Below are positions 17,677 through 26,341 of a DNA stretch of 60,517 nucleotides, piece after piece. The notes beneath the pieces are model-generated. The model did no database searches, was not told where the DNA came from, and saw nothing but the letters and a program-made list of their open reading frames with translations. The first letter of the stretch is position 1. Each line of letters begins with the position of its first letter. A program made the translations under genes and the position numbers. This DNA comes from CAYJAY01 sp964370715. GTDB lineage: Bacteria; Bacillota; Clostridia; Oscillospirales; Ruminococcaceae. The stretch spans positions 1 through 60,517 of the forward strand of contig CAYJKJ010000017.1 in the NCBI GenBank assembly GCA_964370715.1. Reading direction: 5' to 3'.

Positions 17677-18870
17677 ATGTTTAGTCTAGATATGATTTAT
17701 GATGCTCGCAATGTATTAAAGGGCATAACTAACAACACTCCGCTTGTTTCGGCGAACGATCTTTGTGATGCTAAAAGTTTTCAAATAAAGCTTGAAAACC
17801 TCCAGCTCACCGGTTCGTTTAAAATGCGTGGAGCATACAACAAGATTTCGAGGCTAACCGAACAGCAACGCAAAAACGGCGTTATTGCGTGTTCCGCCGG
17901 AAACCATGCCCAAGGGGTTGCGCTTGCCGCTCGAATGCTTTCGATATCGGCGGATATCTGTATGCCGGAAACCGCCCCTCTTTCAAAGATTGAAAACACC
18001 AAAGCATACGGCGCAAACGTTATTTTAAGCGGAAACTGTTATGACGATGCATATGCAAAGGCGGTTGAGGTTGCGGCGGAAAAAGGCTCGACCTTTATCC
18101 ATCCGTTCAACGATCCTTTTGTTATGGCGGGTCAAGGAACGATAGCGCTTGAGGTTCTTGAAAAATGCCCCGAAGTTGATGTTGTTCTAATACCTGTTGG
18201 CGGCGGAGGCCTTGCCGCCGGCATATCGTTTGCGATTAAAAGCATCCGACCGTCCTGCTTAGTATATGGCGTTGAACCAAAAGGGGCGGCGTCTATGCAA
18301 CTTTCCCTTAAAAACAAAAAGCCCACAACACTACCATCTATGATGACTATATCGGATGGTGTTGCGGTTAAAACTCCGGGCGATCTAACGTTTGACGTTT
18401 GCCAAAAAACGTTAGATGGGATTATAACGATTTCGGAGGAAGAAACCGCATCTGCAATTCTAACACTTATGGAAAAACAAAAACTTGTAACCGAGGGTTC
18501 GGGCGCAGTTTCTGTGGCGGCGGCTATGTATAACAAACTCGACTTTAAAGGAAAAAATGTTGTTGCGATAAATTCGGGCGGAAATATAGATGTTAACATA
18601 ATCGAAAGGGTTATATCAAACGGCCTTGCAAAGTCGGGGAGAAGCACAAAGATTTCAACCGTTATTGCGGATAAGCCCAACAACCTTAGAAATCTGCTCG
18701 ACATCTTTTCATCGACCGGCGCAAACATCGTTTCAATTAACCACGACCGAGCAAACAACGACGCCGAGATTGGATTTTGCGTTGTCGACATTGTAGCCGA
18801 AACAAGGAACAAGGAACACATTCAACATTTAAGGGCAACGATCAAGCAAAAAGGCTATAAAATCGTTTGA
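17677..18870 (+). CDS. ilvA: Threonine ammonia-lyase (threonine dehydratase)
   Basis: This PLP enzyme deaminates threonine to 2-oxobutanoate. Of its 397 residues, the PLP-binding Lys49 is in LTGSFKMRGAYNKI, the SAGNHAQG loop is at 73-80, and the phosphate-binding glycine loop is PVGGGGLAAGIS. A single ACT-like regulatory domain occupies about residues 326-397. The one-ACT, roughly 400-residue form fits the clostridial enzymes; whether it feeds isoleucine synthesis or threonine breakdown is not shown by the neighbours. The start follows AAAAGGAGAACC. The gene stands alone and is followed by a strong hairpin terminator. Confidence 0.92.
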   Translation: MFSLDMIYDARNVLKGITNNTPLVSANDLCDAKSFQIKLENLQLTGSFKMRGAYNKISRLTEQQRKNGVIACSAGNHAQGVALAARMLSISADICMPETAPLSKIENTKAYGANVILSGNCYDDAYAKAVEVAAEKGSTFIHPFNDPFVMAGQGTIALEVLEKCPEVDVVLIPVGGGGLAAGISFAIKSIRPSCLVYGVEPKGAASMQLSLKNKKPTTLPSMMTISDGVAVKTPGDLTFDVCQKTLDGIITISEEETASAILTLMEKQKLVTEGSGAVSVAAAMYNKLDFKGKNVVAINSGGNIDVNIIERVISNGLAKSGRSTKISTVIADKPNNLRNLLDIFSSTGANIVSINHDRANNDAEIGFCVVDIVAETRNKEHIQHLRATIKQKGYKIV

Positions 18871-18981
18871 TTTAGCTGTTGAGACCGGTGTCATCTCCTA
18901 AAATTTTCCTATAGCACCACTGTTAAAATAACCAAAGATAACCCAATTCCTTTATATACCAATTGTGCAAATTTTATATAA

Positions 18982-19028
18982 ATGCTGTTTTTGTTGAAAA
19001 AAACAACAAAAACAGCATTTTTTTTTCA
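18982..19028. terminator. Bidirectional-type terminator between ilvA and cdaR-like gene
   Basis: A 15-bp perfect stem (18982-18996 with 19004-19018) is followed by nine or more T residues on the plus strand. Nothing else gene-like is seen in 18871-19239. Confidence 0.8.
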
Positions 19029-19099
19029 ATAAATACTGCAATAAACTGGCTTTTGTTGCAAAATGCACAGTTATTGATAGTATACGCTGTCAAAATGTG

Positions 19100-19128
19100 T
19101 TGCAATTTGTTCAATTTTTGTGTAAAAT
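19100..19128 (+). promoter_or_regulatory. Promoter of the cdaR-ftsEX-envC cluster
   Basis: TTGCAA (19100-19105), a 17-bp spacer and TAAAAT (19123-19128) lie about 110 bp upstream of the cdaR-like start. Confidence 0.5.
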
Positions 19129-19239
19129 GTATACATCAGCGAGATTAATTTCATCAATTTGTATTTTGTTCATAGTGACGAAATATTTTCTTAAAGAAAT
19201 AATCAGCTTCCTTTGAAATTTAATTGGAGGGTTTTAACA

Positions 19240-20325
19240 ATGGTCAATAGGCAATATCAAAGCATGGCGCTTCAAATGAAGGAGGCGTCCTCAAGAAACG
19301 TTGGAGTTTTGGACGAAAACGGAACAGTTGTAGCCTCTAGCGAACTTTCTTTTGTTGGAGAGACGATCAAAGGCTGCGCAGAATCTGCTCGTATGTCGGG
19401 TGGGTTATTTAAGAACGACGGCTACACATATCTAGCATCTGGGCAAAACGGCGAAACAGACGGAGTAGTCTTTGTTGAAGGCACCGATGAGGTGGCGGAA
19501 AAGTTTGCAGCGATGGTTCGTGTAACGTTTGAAAACGTTAAACAATTCTACGACGACAAGTTTGATAAAGGAAACTTTATTAAAAATGTTGTTCTCGACA
19601 ACATTTTGCAAGGGGACATCTACATAAAAGCTCGTGATCTGCATTTCACAATCGATGCGACAAGAGTTGTTATGCTAGTCAGAACCGGACACGCAAAAAA
19701 CATCTCTGCGTTTGAAGTTGTTTCGGGGCTTTTCACCGACAGGCAAAAAGATTTCGTTTTTAACATAAGCGAATCGGACACTGTTATTGTTAAAGAACTT
19801 CCGGAACAGATCGAAACAGGGGATATCGAAAAACTTGCAAACTCGATAGTCGATATTCTTGAGAACGAACATTATATAAAAGCGGTCGTTGGAATAGGAA
19901 GCACCGTTGTTGGAATAAAAGAACTTGCAAATTCTTTTAAAGATGCCCAAGTTGCTCTCGAAGTTGGAAAGGTTTTCGACACCGAACATCCAATCCTTTC
20001 GTATGACAACCTTGGTATCGCAAGGCTTATATATCAACTTCCAACAACTCTTTGTGAGATGTTTTTGAGAGAGATCTTTAAAAAAGGCTCTATCGAGACG
20101 CTTGACCAAGAAACGCTTTTCACAATCCAAAGATTTTTCGAAAACAACCTTAATGTTTCGGAAACCTCCCGCGGGTTGTTTGTTCATAGGAACACTTTAG
20201 TTTATAGAATTGAAAAGATTAAAAAGCTAACGGGGCTTGATTTAAGAGAGTTTGACCATGCGATTGTTTTTAAAGTTGCGCTTATGGTTAAAAAATATCT
20301 TGACAGCAACCCCTCAAAATATTAA
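19240..20325 (+). CDS. CdaR/PucR-type transcriptional regulator
   Basis: This 361-residue protein has an N-terminal sensor region (putative sugar-diacid-recognition-like) and a middle GGDEF-like fold typical of the family. The C-terminal PucR helix-turn-helix contains NNLNVSETSRGLFVHRNTL and VYRIEKIKKLTGLDL. The ATG at 19240 is chosen over an upstream TTG because TTGGAGGG lies 9 bp before it. It lies 56 bp upstream of ftsE, an arrangement seen in other clostridia, so it may control the division genes. The ligand is unknown. Confidence 0.85.
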   Translation: MVNRQYQSMALQMKEASSRNVGVLDENGTVVASSELSFVGETIKGCAESARMSGGLFKNDGYTYLASGQNGETDGVVFVEGTDEVAEKFAAMVRVTFENVKQFYDDKFDKGNFIKNVVLDNILQGDIYIKARDLHFTIDATRVVMLVRTGHAKNISAFEVVSGLFTDRQKDFVFNISESDTVIVKELPEQIETGDIEKLANSIVDILENEHYIKAVVGIGSTVVGIKELANSFKDAQVALEVGKVFDTEHPILSYDNLGIARLIYQLPTTLCEMFLREIFKKGSIETLDQETLFTIQRFFENNLNVSETSRGLFVHRNTLVYRIEKIKKLTGLDLREFDHAIVFKVALMVKKYLDSNPSKY

Positions 20326-20381
20326 AATCTTTACAGCAAACATCAAGTTTCCCCCTTTATTTTAGGAGAATTTTTTACAGT

Positions 20382-21059
20382 ATGATAGAACTTAAAAATG
20401 TTACAAAGGTATACCCAAACGGCACAGTTGCGCTTGAAGATGTTGATCTCTTCATAAGAAAAGGTGAATTTGTTTTTATCCTCGGACATTCCGGGGCGGG
20501 CAAAAGCACCCTCTTGAAGCTTCTGCTTCATGAAGAAACCCCGACAAGCGGTTCAATTGTAGTTGGAGAATACAACCTTCGAAAGATTAGAAAACGAGAG
20601 ATCCCATACCTTAGACGACAGATAGGAATGGTGTTCCAAGATTTCCGATTGATCCCAACGCTAACGGCTTATGAAAACGTAGCGTTTGCGATGAGGGTTA
20701 CAAACGTTTCTTCACGCCAGATAAGAAAACGGGTTCCTTATATACTTAACCTTGTAGGGCTAGCCCACAAAGCAAAGGTTCGACCGGAGGAGCTTTCGGG
20801 CGGCGAACAACAACGTGTGGCGCTTGCAAGGGCTCTTGTCCACAATCCGCCGATAATCATAGCGGACGAACCGACAGGAAACATCGACCCGGAACTAAGC
20901 CTCGAAATTATGCGGCTGCTTTCCGAGATCAACCGCCTTGGCACAACGATTATCGTCGTTACGCATGAACAGGATATGGTTCGCCAGTTTGATTGCAGAG
21001 CTATCAAGCTTGAGGGTGGTCACGTTGTTTTCGACACGGGAAGGGTTGGTGTTCGATGA
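20382..21059 (+). CDS. ftsE: Cell division ATP-binding protein FtsE
   Basis: FtsE is the ABC ATPase that, with FtsX, activates peptidoglycan hydrolases at the divisome. The 225-residue protein has Walker A GHSGAGKS (35-42), signature LSGGEQQRVALARAL and Walker B IIIADEPTGN, plus the FtsE-typical VFQDFRLIPTLTAYENVAFA. The start follows TAGGAGAA. Its last 4 bp overlap ftsX, a typical coupled pair. Confidence 0.96.
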   Translation: MIELKNVTKVYPNGTVALEDVDLFIRKGEFVFILGHSGAGKSTLLKLLLHEETPTSGSIVVGEYNLRKIRKREIPYLRRQIGMVFQDFRLIPTLTAYENVAFAMRVTNVSSRQIRKRVPYILNLVGLAHKAKVRPEELSGGEQQRVALARALVHNPPIIIADEPTGNIDPELSLEIMRLLSEINRLGTTIIVVTHEQDMVRQFDCRAIKLEGGHVVFDTGRVGVR

Positions 21060-21961
21060 GAGGAAGCAGTTTTGGTTACCTTGTAGCACAGGGTATTAAA
21101 AATACATGGCTAAATCGTCTTATGACGTTGGCGTCGATTGGTATATTGGTTGCTTGTTTCATTATAATTGGTGGGGCGGCGATAATAACCCTTAACGTTA
21201 GAGATTTCCTCATTACCGTTCAAGGGCAAAATGAAGTTGTTGTCTATATCCAAGATGGAACGACCGATGCCGATATCCAAAAAATCGAACAGGAACTCAG
21301 CGTTATTGATGGTATTTCTGAGATAGCGTTTGTTTCGAAAGAGATGGCTCTTGAGGAACAAAAAGAATTCATGGGGGAAAACGGCGATCTGCTTGTCGGT
21401 CTTGAAGACGACAACCCGTTGCCGGCATCGTTTAGAGTTAAACTATCCGACCTTAACAAGATAGACGCTGTTAGACAAGCTATGGAAGCGCTCGACTATG
21501 TCGAATCTATCCAAGCTCCGGTTGAACTTGCAAGAACATTGACCGGCATTCAAAACACCGTTATCGCAATAGGTGGCGTTATTATAGGTATTCTTCTTTT
21601 GACTTCGCTTGTTGTTATATCAAACACAATTCGGTTAACTGTTTTCGCTCGTCGAAAAGAGATTAACATTATGAAATATGTTGGCGCAACAAACTCATTT
21701 ATTCGCCTGCCTTTTATAATTGAAGGTATGGTTATCGGGCTTATTGCAGCGTTCACATCGTTTGGATTTTTGTTTTTGATGTATGAAAACATCATAACGC
21801 TAATTCGAGAATCAGGTGTTGCTTGGATTCAATCGATGGCTACCGGAATGGTTCCGTTTTCGGCGGTTTGGTTCTGGTTCCTTGGTGGATTTATAGTTGC
21901 CGGAATATTTATCGGAACGACGGGTAGTTCCTCATCGATTAATAAATATCTCGAAGTATAG
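21056..21961 (+). CDS. ftsX: Cell division protein FtsX
   Basis: FtsX is the permease-like partner of FtsE. The 301-residue protein has four membrane segments (about 22-45, 170-195, 220-245 and 265-290). The extracellular domain between the first and second (QGQNEVVVYIQDGTTDADIQ) is where FtsX contacts hydrolases. The C-terminal FtsX fold is intact. It ends in TAG and is followed after 35 bp by an EnvC-like M23 hydrolase, its probable target. Confidence 0.95.
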   Translation: MRGSSFGYLVAQGIKNTWLNRLMTLASIGILVACFIIIGGAAIITLNVRDFLITVQGQNEVVVYIQDGTTDADIQKIEQELSVIDGISEIAFVSKEMALEEQKEFMGENGDLLVGLEDDNPLPASFRVKLSDLNKIDAVRQAMEALDYVESIQAPVELARTLTGIQNTVIAIGGVIIGILLLTSLVVISNTIRLTVFARRKEINIMKYVGATNSFIRLPFIIEGMVIGLIAAFTSFGFLFLMYENIITLIRESGVAWIQSMATGMVPFSAVWFWFLGGFIVAGIFIGTTGSSSSINKYLEV

Positions 21962-21996
21962 CGTTTTGGCACACAAAAGGAGATTTTTCTTAAATT

Positions 21997-23229
21997 ATGA
22001 TTAAAAAATTAAGTTGGTTTATGGCGCTTGTGTCTTTGTTTTTTTGCCTAGTTGCGGTTGCATTAGCTCCAAAGGCTTTTGCGGAAGAAAGCCCCATCAA
22101 CAGAGACGACCTCCCCTCGAAAGAGGAGCAACAAGCTGCAATGGATCAAGCAAACAAAGATCTTGAGGCAGCTATCGAAGAACGAAAACAGTTGCAAGAA
22201 CAACTAGATAGCCTTAACAGCCAGATGGATGGAATCGAAGACAACATTAATTGGTTGGAAACTCAATCGGCTACTTATACCGAAAGAAAGACAATCGTTG
22301 AAGACCAGATAGATCTTTTGGTTCAATCAATTGATCTGCAAGCGCAAGCATTGGCGTTGAAGCAGGAAGAGTTTGATCAAAAACAGCGTGAGTATGAACA
22401 AAGCTATGATCTTTTCAAAGAACGCTTAAAGGCGATGTATATGTCAAACAGCGCAACATCACTTTCGATACTCCTCGGAGCAGACAGCTTTTCAAAGATG
22501 TTGACCGCCTCAACAACGGTTAGCGCAATTTCGGAACATGACCAAAATCTTATAAACAAGATTATCGCAGAGCAAGAGGTTATCGAGGCTGCCGCACAAC
22601 AGATCGAGAACGATTTGGAGCTGCTGGAAGCGGATCAGGTCGAGCTTGAACAAAAGAAAGATGAACTGGCGGCTCTTATTGTAGAAGCGAATGCACAAAT
22701 AACGGTTGAGAATGCGCAACTTCAAGCAACCGAAGAAGCTTATGCCCAAGCGGCGGCAAACATAGCGGCGGCGCAAGTAGAGATCGATGAACTCATGAAG
22801 TTTGTCAGCACCATTCCTTATGTTGGCGGATACTTCACCTGGCCGGTTCCTGGATATCCAACAATAACATCGGGATTTGGGCCTAGAACACTTTATGGAG
22901 CGTATAACTACCATAACGGTATCGACATAGCGGGTTCGGGGGTTAACGGCAAACCGGTTGTTGCAAGCAACGACGGTAAAGTTATAACCACCATCTATGG
23001 CTACTATGGATATGGCCATTATATAATAGTCGACCACGGAGACCCATACAAAACATTGTATGCACATCTGAGTTCGATATCGGTTTCCAACGGAGAATGG
23101 GTAGCGCAAGGACAAAAGATAGGCGCAGTTGGCTCAACAGGAAACTCAACGGGGCCACATCTCCACTTTGAATTAAGGGAAGGCAACTCGGCGTTCAACC
23201 CGGTTGATATGCTTAAGAATAGACAGTAG
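21997..23229 (+). CDS. EnvC-like coiled-coil M23 peptidoglycan hydrolase
   Basis: The 410-residue secreted protein has a signal peptide (cleavage probably after KAFA, about residue 29), long coiled-coil segments (about 38-125 and 175-265) and a C-terminal M23/LytM domain. The zinc ligands are present: His306 and Asp310 in NYHNGIDIAG, and HLH (388-390) in GPHLHFELR. It may therefore be an active D,D-endopeptidase, unlike the E. coli EnvC activator. The coiled coil fits regulation by the extracellular loop of FtsX, as known for similar proteins. The start follows AAAAGGAGA. Confidence 0.9.
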   Translation: MIKKLSWFMALVSLFFCLVAVALAPKAFAEESPINRDDLPSKEEQQAAMDQANKDLEAAIEERKQLQEQLDSLNSQMDGIEDNINWLETQSATYTERKTIVEDQIDLLVQSIDLQAQALALKQEEFDQKQREYEQSYDLFKERLKAMYMSNSATSLSILLGADSFSKMLTASTTVSAISEHDQNLINKIIAEQEVIEAAAQQIENDLELLEADQVELEQKKDELAALIVEANAQITVENAQLQATEEAYAQAAANIAAAQVEIDELMKFVSTIPYVGGYFTWPVPGYPTITSGFGPRTLYGAYNYHNGIDIAGSGVNGKPVVASNDGKVITTIYGYYGYGHYIIVDHGDPYKTLYAHLSSISVSNGEWVAQGQKIGAVGSTGNSTGPHLHFELREGNSAFNPVDMLKNRQ

Positions 23230-23271
23230 AAAATAATGTTTTAACAAGAATAAATAATTTTGATTTAAAAT

Positions 23272-23315
23272 CCCAAAGGTTGATGCTTGATGTATCGAAC
23301 TTTTGGGTTTTTGTT
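23272..23315 (+). terminator. Terminator of the ftsEX-envC cluster
   Basis: CCCAAAGGTT (23272-23281) pairs with AACTTTTGGG (23298-23307), followed by TTTTTGTTTT. Confidence 0.7.
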
Positions 23316-23498
23316 TTAGGTTTTTATCAAACATTTATCTATCGCTGAAAATGCAAGACACCACACCCACAATCTTGCTTATCGATTAACCGATATAATT
23401 GCTTTGCTGTTGTAACAAAGAAAGTTGTTAATATGCAAAAGGTTGTTTTGTCGGGCTGGTCGAGAGAGCATTGATGCGCCAAGAAAATAAATATAAAA

Positions 23499-23514
23499 TG
23501 TTTCACGTGGAACA
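23499..23514. promoter_or_regulatory. parS-like site 1
   Basis: TGTTTCACGTGGAACA differs by one base from a perfect 16-bp palindrome and matches the Firmicutes parS consensus with its CACGTG core. ParB loads DNA clamps here. Confidence 0.85.
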
Positions 23515-23592
23515 ATTATTTCGGAATGTTGAAAAGCATTTATTGAAAAATAATATAGTGGCATTTTGCAATAGGAGCTTTTCGATATTCTG

Positions 23593-23798
23593 AGCCTCTC
23601 TCCAAGAGGGAGGTGGCAAAATCTTTGATTTTGCCGGAGGGAGTTTTAGCCGACAAAACCAATAAAGCTTTCATCAAATGCCGGGGCTTTGATTTAAGCG
23701 GACGACCGATGGTCGTCCCTACCGAGGGTGGTTTTTTGCTTTCGTCAAAATGCGAAAATATAATGGCTGAATGTAGATAATTCACCCTATGCATTCCG
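23593..23798 (-). repeat. Mosaic hairpin repeat, copy 2
   Basis: The reverse complement matches copy 1 (15842-15976), with the same order of modules: the GTCGTCC hairpin (23701-23718), the ATCAAAG link, the AAAATC mini-hairpin and the CTCTCTCC/AGAGGGAG end. On its other side (23719-23776) it instead matches the stretch at 33126-33180. The copies are therefore mosaics of shared modules. Confidence 0.75.
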
Positions 23799-23832
23799 AA
23801 CCCCGAAATTGCCGCAGCATAAACAAAATGGT

Positions 23833-24001
23833 GGAACGCATATAATGCGTTCCCTACCGTCAATCTTTTTTATCTATGCAATTTTTAAGGGAGGAGCAGA
23901 GCCAATCCCCTACATTCCACCTATTGTGTTTGTGCATTTTACAAAAGCTAAATTTGTAATAAAGGTTTTTAGACAGTCTGCAGAACGCATAGGGTGCGTT
24001 C
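23833..24001 (+). repeat. Further mosaic repeat modules between the parS sites
   Basis: Hairpin GGAACGCAT/ATGCGTTCC (23833-23853) and hairpin GAACGCA/TGCGTTC with loop TAGGG (23983-24001) are versions of the copy 1 hairpin (GAATGCA/TGCATTC) with paired changes. The block 23888-23945 matches 33106-33167. No credible gene lies in 23230-24414; a 102-codon ORF here consists of repeat sequence. Confidence 0.7.
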
Positions 24002-24025
24002 CCTTAAGATTTCGACAGTCTCAAT

Positions 24026-24041
24026 TGTTCCACGTGGAACA
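24026..24041. promoter_or_regulatory. parS-like site 2 (perfect palindrome)
   Basis: TGTTCCACGTGGAACA is a perfect 16-bp palindrome matching the parS consensus, about 390 bp upstream of parA. Confidence 0.92.
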
Positions 24042-24207
24042 ATTATTTTATAAAGAGCTATGTTGCTTCTGTCTAGTTCGCTATAATATGGCAAAAATCA
24101 CATATAATACAACGTAGAATATACACAATATATAGTATTTCGGAATTTTTAGAACACTATAATTGAAAATTAAATGAAAAAACTTTTAAAAATTTATCTT
24201 TATCTCA

Positions 24208-24236
24208 TTTACAAACGAGGTTTTTTTTTGTATTAT
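24208..24236 (+). promoter_or_regulatory. Promoter of parA-parB
   Basis: TTTACA (24208-24213), a 17-bp spacer and TATTAT (24231-24236) lie about 180 bp upstream of parA. The third parS-like site lies between this promoter and the gene. Confidence 0.45.
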
Positions 24237-24350
24237 TATATGGTACGAAAAAAACGAACAAGAAATTTGGATTAAAGCGGCTGTAGGCTGCTGATTTTTT
24301 AGCTTATTTTAAGGGATTAGCAAAAAATCAAACAGTTCACCGGGACAAAT

Positions 24351-24366
24351 TGTTCTACGTGGAACA
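24351..24366. promoter_or_regulatory. parS-like site 3
   Basis: TGTTCTACGTGGAACA differs by one base from site 2 and loses one base of the CACGTG core. It is 49 bp upstream of the parA start, so ParB bound here could also influence parAB transcription. Confidence 0.7.
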
Positions 24367-24414
24367 TTGCTAAACTAGAAAACGAAGGTAAAAATATAAA
24401 AGGAGGAAGTTATT

Positions 24415-25185
24415 TTGGGTAAAATAATTACTATCGCTAATCAAAAAGGTGGGGTAGGGAAAACAACAACGGCGGTCAATCTTGCGGCTGCACTGGGCGC
24501 TCTTGGAGCAAAAACTCTTTTGGTAGACATCGACCCACAGGGAAACGCCACTAGCGGAGTAGGCATTAACAAACGTGCGTTGCGGGCATCATCATATGAT
24601 ATCATCATGGGAAACAGACACATAGACGAGACTATTCAAAAAACCGCTTGTCCGGAACTTTGGATAATTCCGTCCCAGATAGATCTTGCCGGCGCAGAGC
24701 TTGAACTCGTGTCGCTCGACAGAAGGGAATACAAGCTAAGGGAAGCGCTGTTAACCAAAAAGCGTGATTTCGATTTTATTATTATAGACTGCCCCCCGTC
24801 GCTTGGGCTTTTAACGCTAAACGGCCTTAACGCTTGTGATTCGATTTTAATTCCAATCCAAAGCGAATACTATGCGCTAGAGGGTCTTTCGCAACTTATG
24901 ACAACGATTCGACAGATAAAAAGATTATACAATCCAAATGTCGAGATCGAGGGCGTGCTTTTAACAATGCATGATGCAAGGCTTTCGCTAACAATTCAAG
25001 TTATGGAAGAGGTAAAACGCTTTTTTCCTCAAAAAGTTTTTGCAACAACGATACCAAGAAATGTTCGCCTTTCAGAAGCCCCAAGCTATGGCAAACCAAT
25101 TAAATATTATGACAGCTCTTCAAAAGGAGCAGAGGCATATGATAATCTAGCTGTCGAGATATTAGAACTTAACACAGCAAGATAA
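24415..25185 (+). CDS. parA: Chromosome-partitioning ATPase ParA (Soj)
   Basis: ParA is a deviant Walker ATPase that dimerises on DNA and works with ParB-parS to segregate origins; in Bacillus, Soj also regulates DnaA. The 256-residue protein has the deviant P-loop KGGVGKTT (11-18), DIDPQGNA (38-45) and DCPPSLGLLT. The start codon is TTG, supported by AAAAGGAGGAAG just upstream and by conserved sequence right after it (GKIITIANQ). It lies 46 bp before parB and downstream of three parS-like sites. Confidence 0.96.
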   Translation: MGKIITIANQKGGVGKTTTAVNLAAALGALGAKTLLVDIDPQGNATSGVGINKRALRASSYDIIMGNRHIDETIQKTACPELWIIPSQIDLAGAELELVSLDRREYKLREALLTKKRDFDFIIIDCPPSLGLLTLNGLNACDSILIPIQSEYYALEGLSQLMTTIRQIKRLYNPNVEIEGVLLTMHDARLSLTIQVMEEVKRFFPQKVFATTIPRNVRLSEAPSYGKPIKYYDSSSKGAEAYDNLAVEILELNTAR

Positions 25186-25231
25186 AACTAGCCGTTAAAT
25201 CGCAATACTATTTTTTACTGAAAGGAGCCTT

Positions 25232-26083
25232 ATGGCTACAAACAGATTAGGAAAAGGGCTAGATGCCTTGTTTTTAGATAGTTCAACAGATGCAGGAACA
25301 GCAGATCAATTAGCAATTATGGATATATCCCCCGACCGAGAGCAACCGAGAACCGTTTTTGAAAACGAAGCTTTGCAAGAACTTGCAGATTCTATTCGTG
25401 AACATGGAGTTATACAACCGATACTCGTTCGCCCGATACCGGATGGCGGTTTTAGAATAGTGGCAGGGGAACGCCGTTGGAGAGCATCCCAAATAGCAGG
25501 ATTAACGACAATTCCGGCGATAGTCAAAACGTTGTCGGATGACGATGCAATGGTAATCGCTCTTATAGAAAATCTACAACGAGAAGACCTCAACCCGGTT
25601 GAAGAAGCGTTTGGATATAAAAAGTTGATGGAAGCGGGAAACTTAACCCAAGAACAAGCGGCATTAAGGGTTGGGAAATCTCGGCCGGCAGTTGCAAACG
25701 CATTAAGATTGCTCGCTCTTCCAAAGGAAGTTTTGGATATGTTGAGCGAGGGCAAGATATCGGCAGGACACGCAAAGGCGGTGTTGTCGGCAGAGGAAAG
25801 CGATATGTTTTATCTTGCTCAAGAGATTGTAAACGGTGGGCTTTCGGTTCGTGAAGCGGAAAAGATTTGTTCAAACAGCAAAAAAGAAAAGAAGGAACGA
25901 AACGTTGCGCCACAAGAATTTACGCAAGACCCAACCGCAAAAGAGGTTGAACTTTCGCTAGGACAGGCGTTGGGCGTTGAAGTTCGTGTTAAATATATCG
26001 ACGGAAAGGGAACGCTTTCAATCGACTACTACTCCAAGGAACAACTTTTCGAGTTTGCGAATAAACTCGGAAATCATCAATAA
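25232..26083 (+). CDS. parB: Chromosome-partitioning protein ParB (Spo0J)
   Basis: ParB is the CTP-dependent DNA clamp that loads at parS. The 283-residue protein starts with the short ParA-interacting motif RLGKGLDALF. The CTP-binding motif is GERRWRA, followed by ENLQREDLNPVEEA, a helix-turn-helix region (LTQEQAALRVGKSRPAVANA) and a C-terminal dimerisation domain. The start follows GAAAGGAGCC. It is cotranscribed with parA. Confidence 0.96.
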   Translation: MATNRLGKGLDALFLDSSTDAGTADQLAIMDISPDREQPRTVFENEALQELADSIREHGVIQPILVRPIPDGGFRIVAGERRWRASQIAGLTTIPAIVKTLSDDDAMVIALIENLQREDLNPVEEAFGYKKLMEAGNLTQEQAALRVGKSRPAVANALRLLALPKEVLDMLSEGKISAGHAKAVLSAEESDMFYLAQEIVNGGLSVREAEKICSNSKKEKKERNVAPQEFTQDPTAKEVELSLGQALGVEVRVKYIDGKGTLSIDYYSKEQLFEFANKLGNHQ

Positions 26084-26091
26084 AAAAATCT

Positions 26092-26290
26092 TTGCCCGTG
26101 GGGGCAAAGACGTTGGAAATACTGCTTGTCGAGCTTCGCTCGCCATTTTGCACCGGTGGCGCAAAAATCGCAGTATTTCTAAAAATCGAAGCTTAGCGAT
26201 TATCATTTGGATTTTAAACGCCGTGGCAAAGCCTGACGGAGGGAACCCCAATTTTGCCAACCCTCGACAGAAAACCAACCGCCCCTTTTA
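26092..26290. repeat. Hairpin-rich spacer between parB and serS
   Basis: Hairpin TCTTTGCCC/GGGGCAAAGA (26092-26113) is followed by a long inverted repeat, GAAATACTGC (26115-26125) with GCAGTATTTC (26170-26180), that encloses CGAGC/GCTCG. The later segment AACGCCGTGGCAAAGCC (26217-26234) recurs at 33293-33309, linking it to the mosaic repeats. Confidence 0.5.
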
Positions 26291-26341
26291 AAAAATAAAC
26301 TATTAACCTAAAACACATTATTATATTAAGGAGTTTAAACA

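Noticed and set aside
23593..24001. CRISPR array
   Set aside because: The repeats vary in length and order, have no regular spacers, and no cas genes are present in the window.
23809..24117. 102-codon plus-strand ORF between the M23 gene and parA
   Set aside because: It is made of repeat modules and a parS site, has no ribosome-binding site and resembles no known protein.
25977..26291. ORF overlapping the parB end and the spacer
   Set aside because: It has no ribosome-binding site, lies in another frame of parB and runs through hairpin repeats.
26290..26341. T-box leader in front of serS
   Set aside because: The spacer is too short after the repeats and no T-box core sequence or antiterminator is present.
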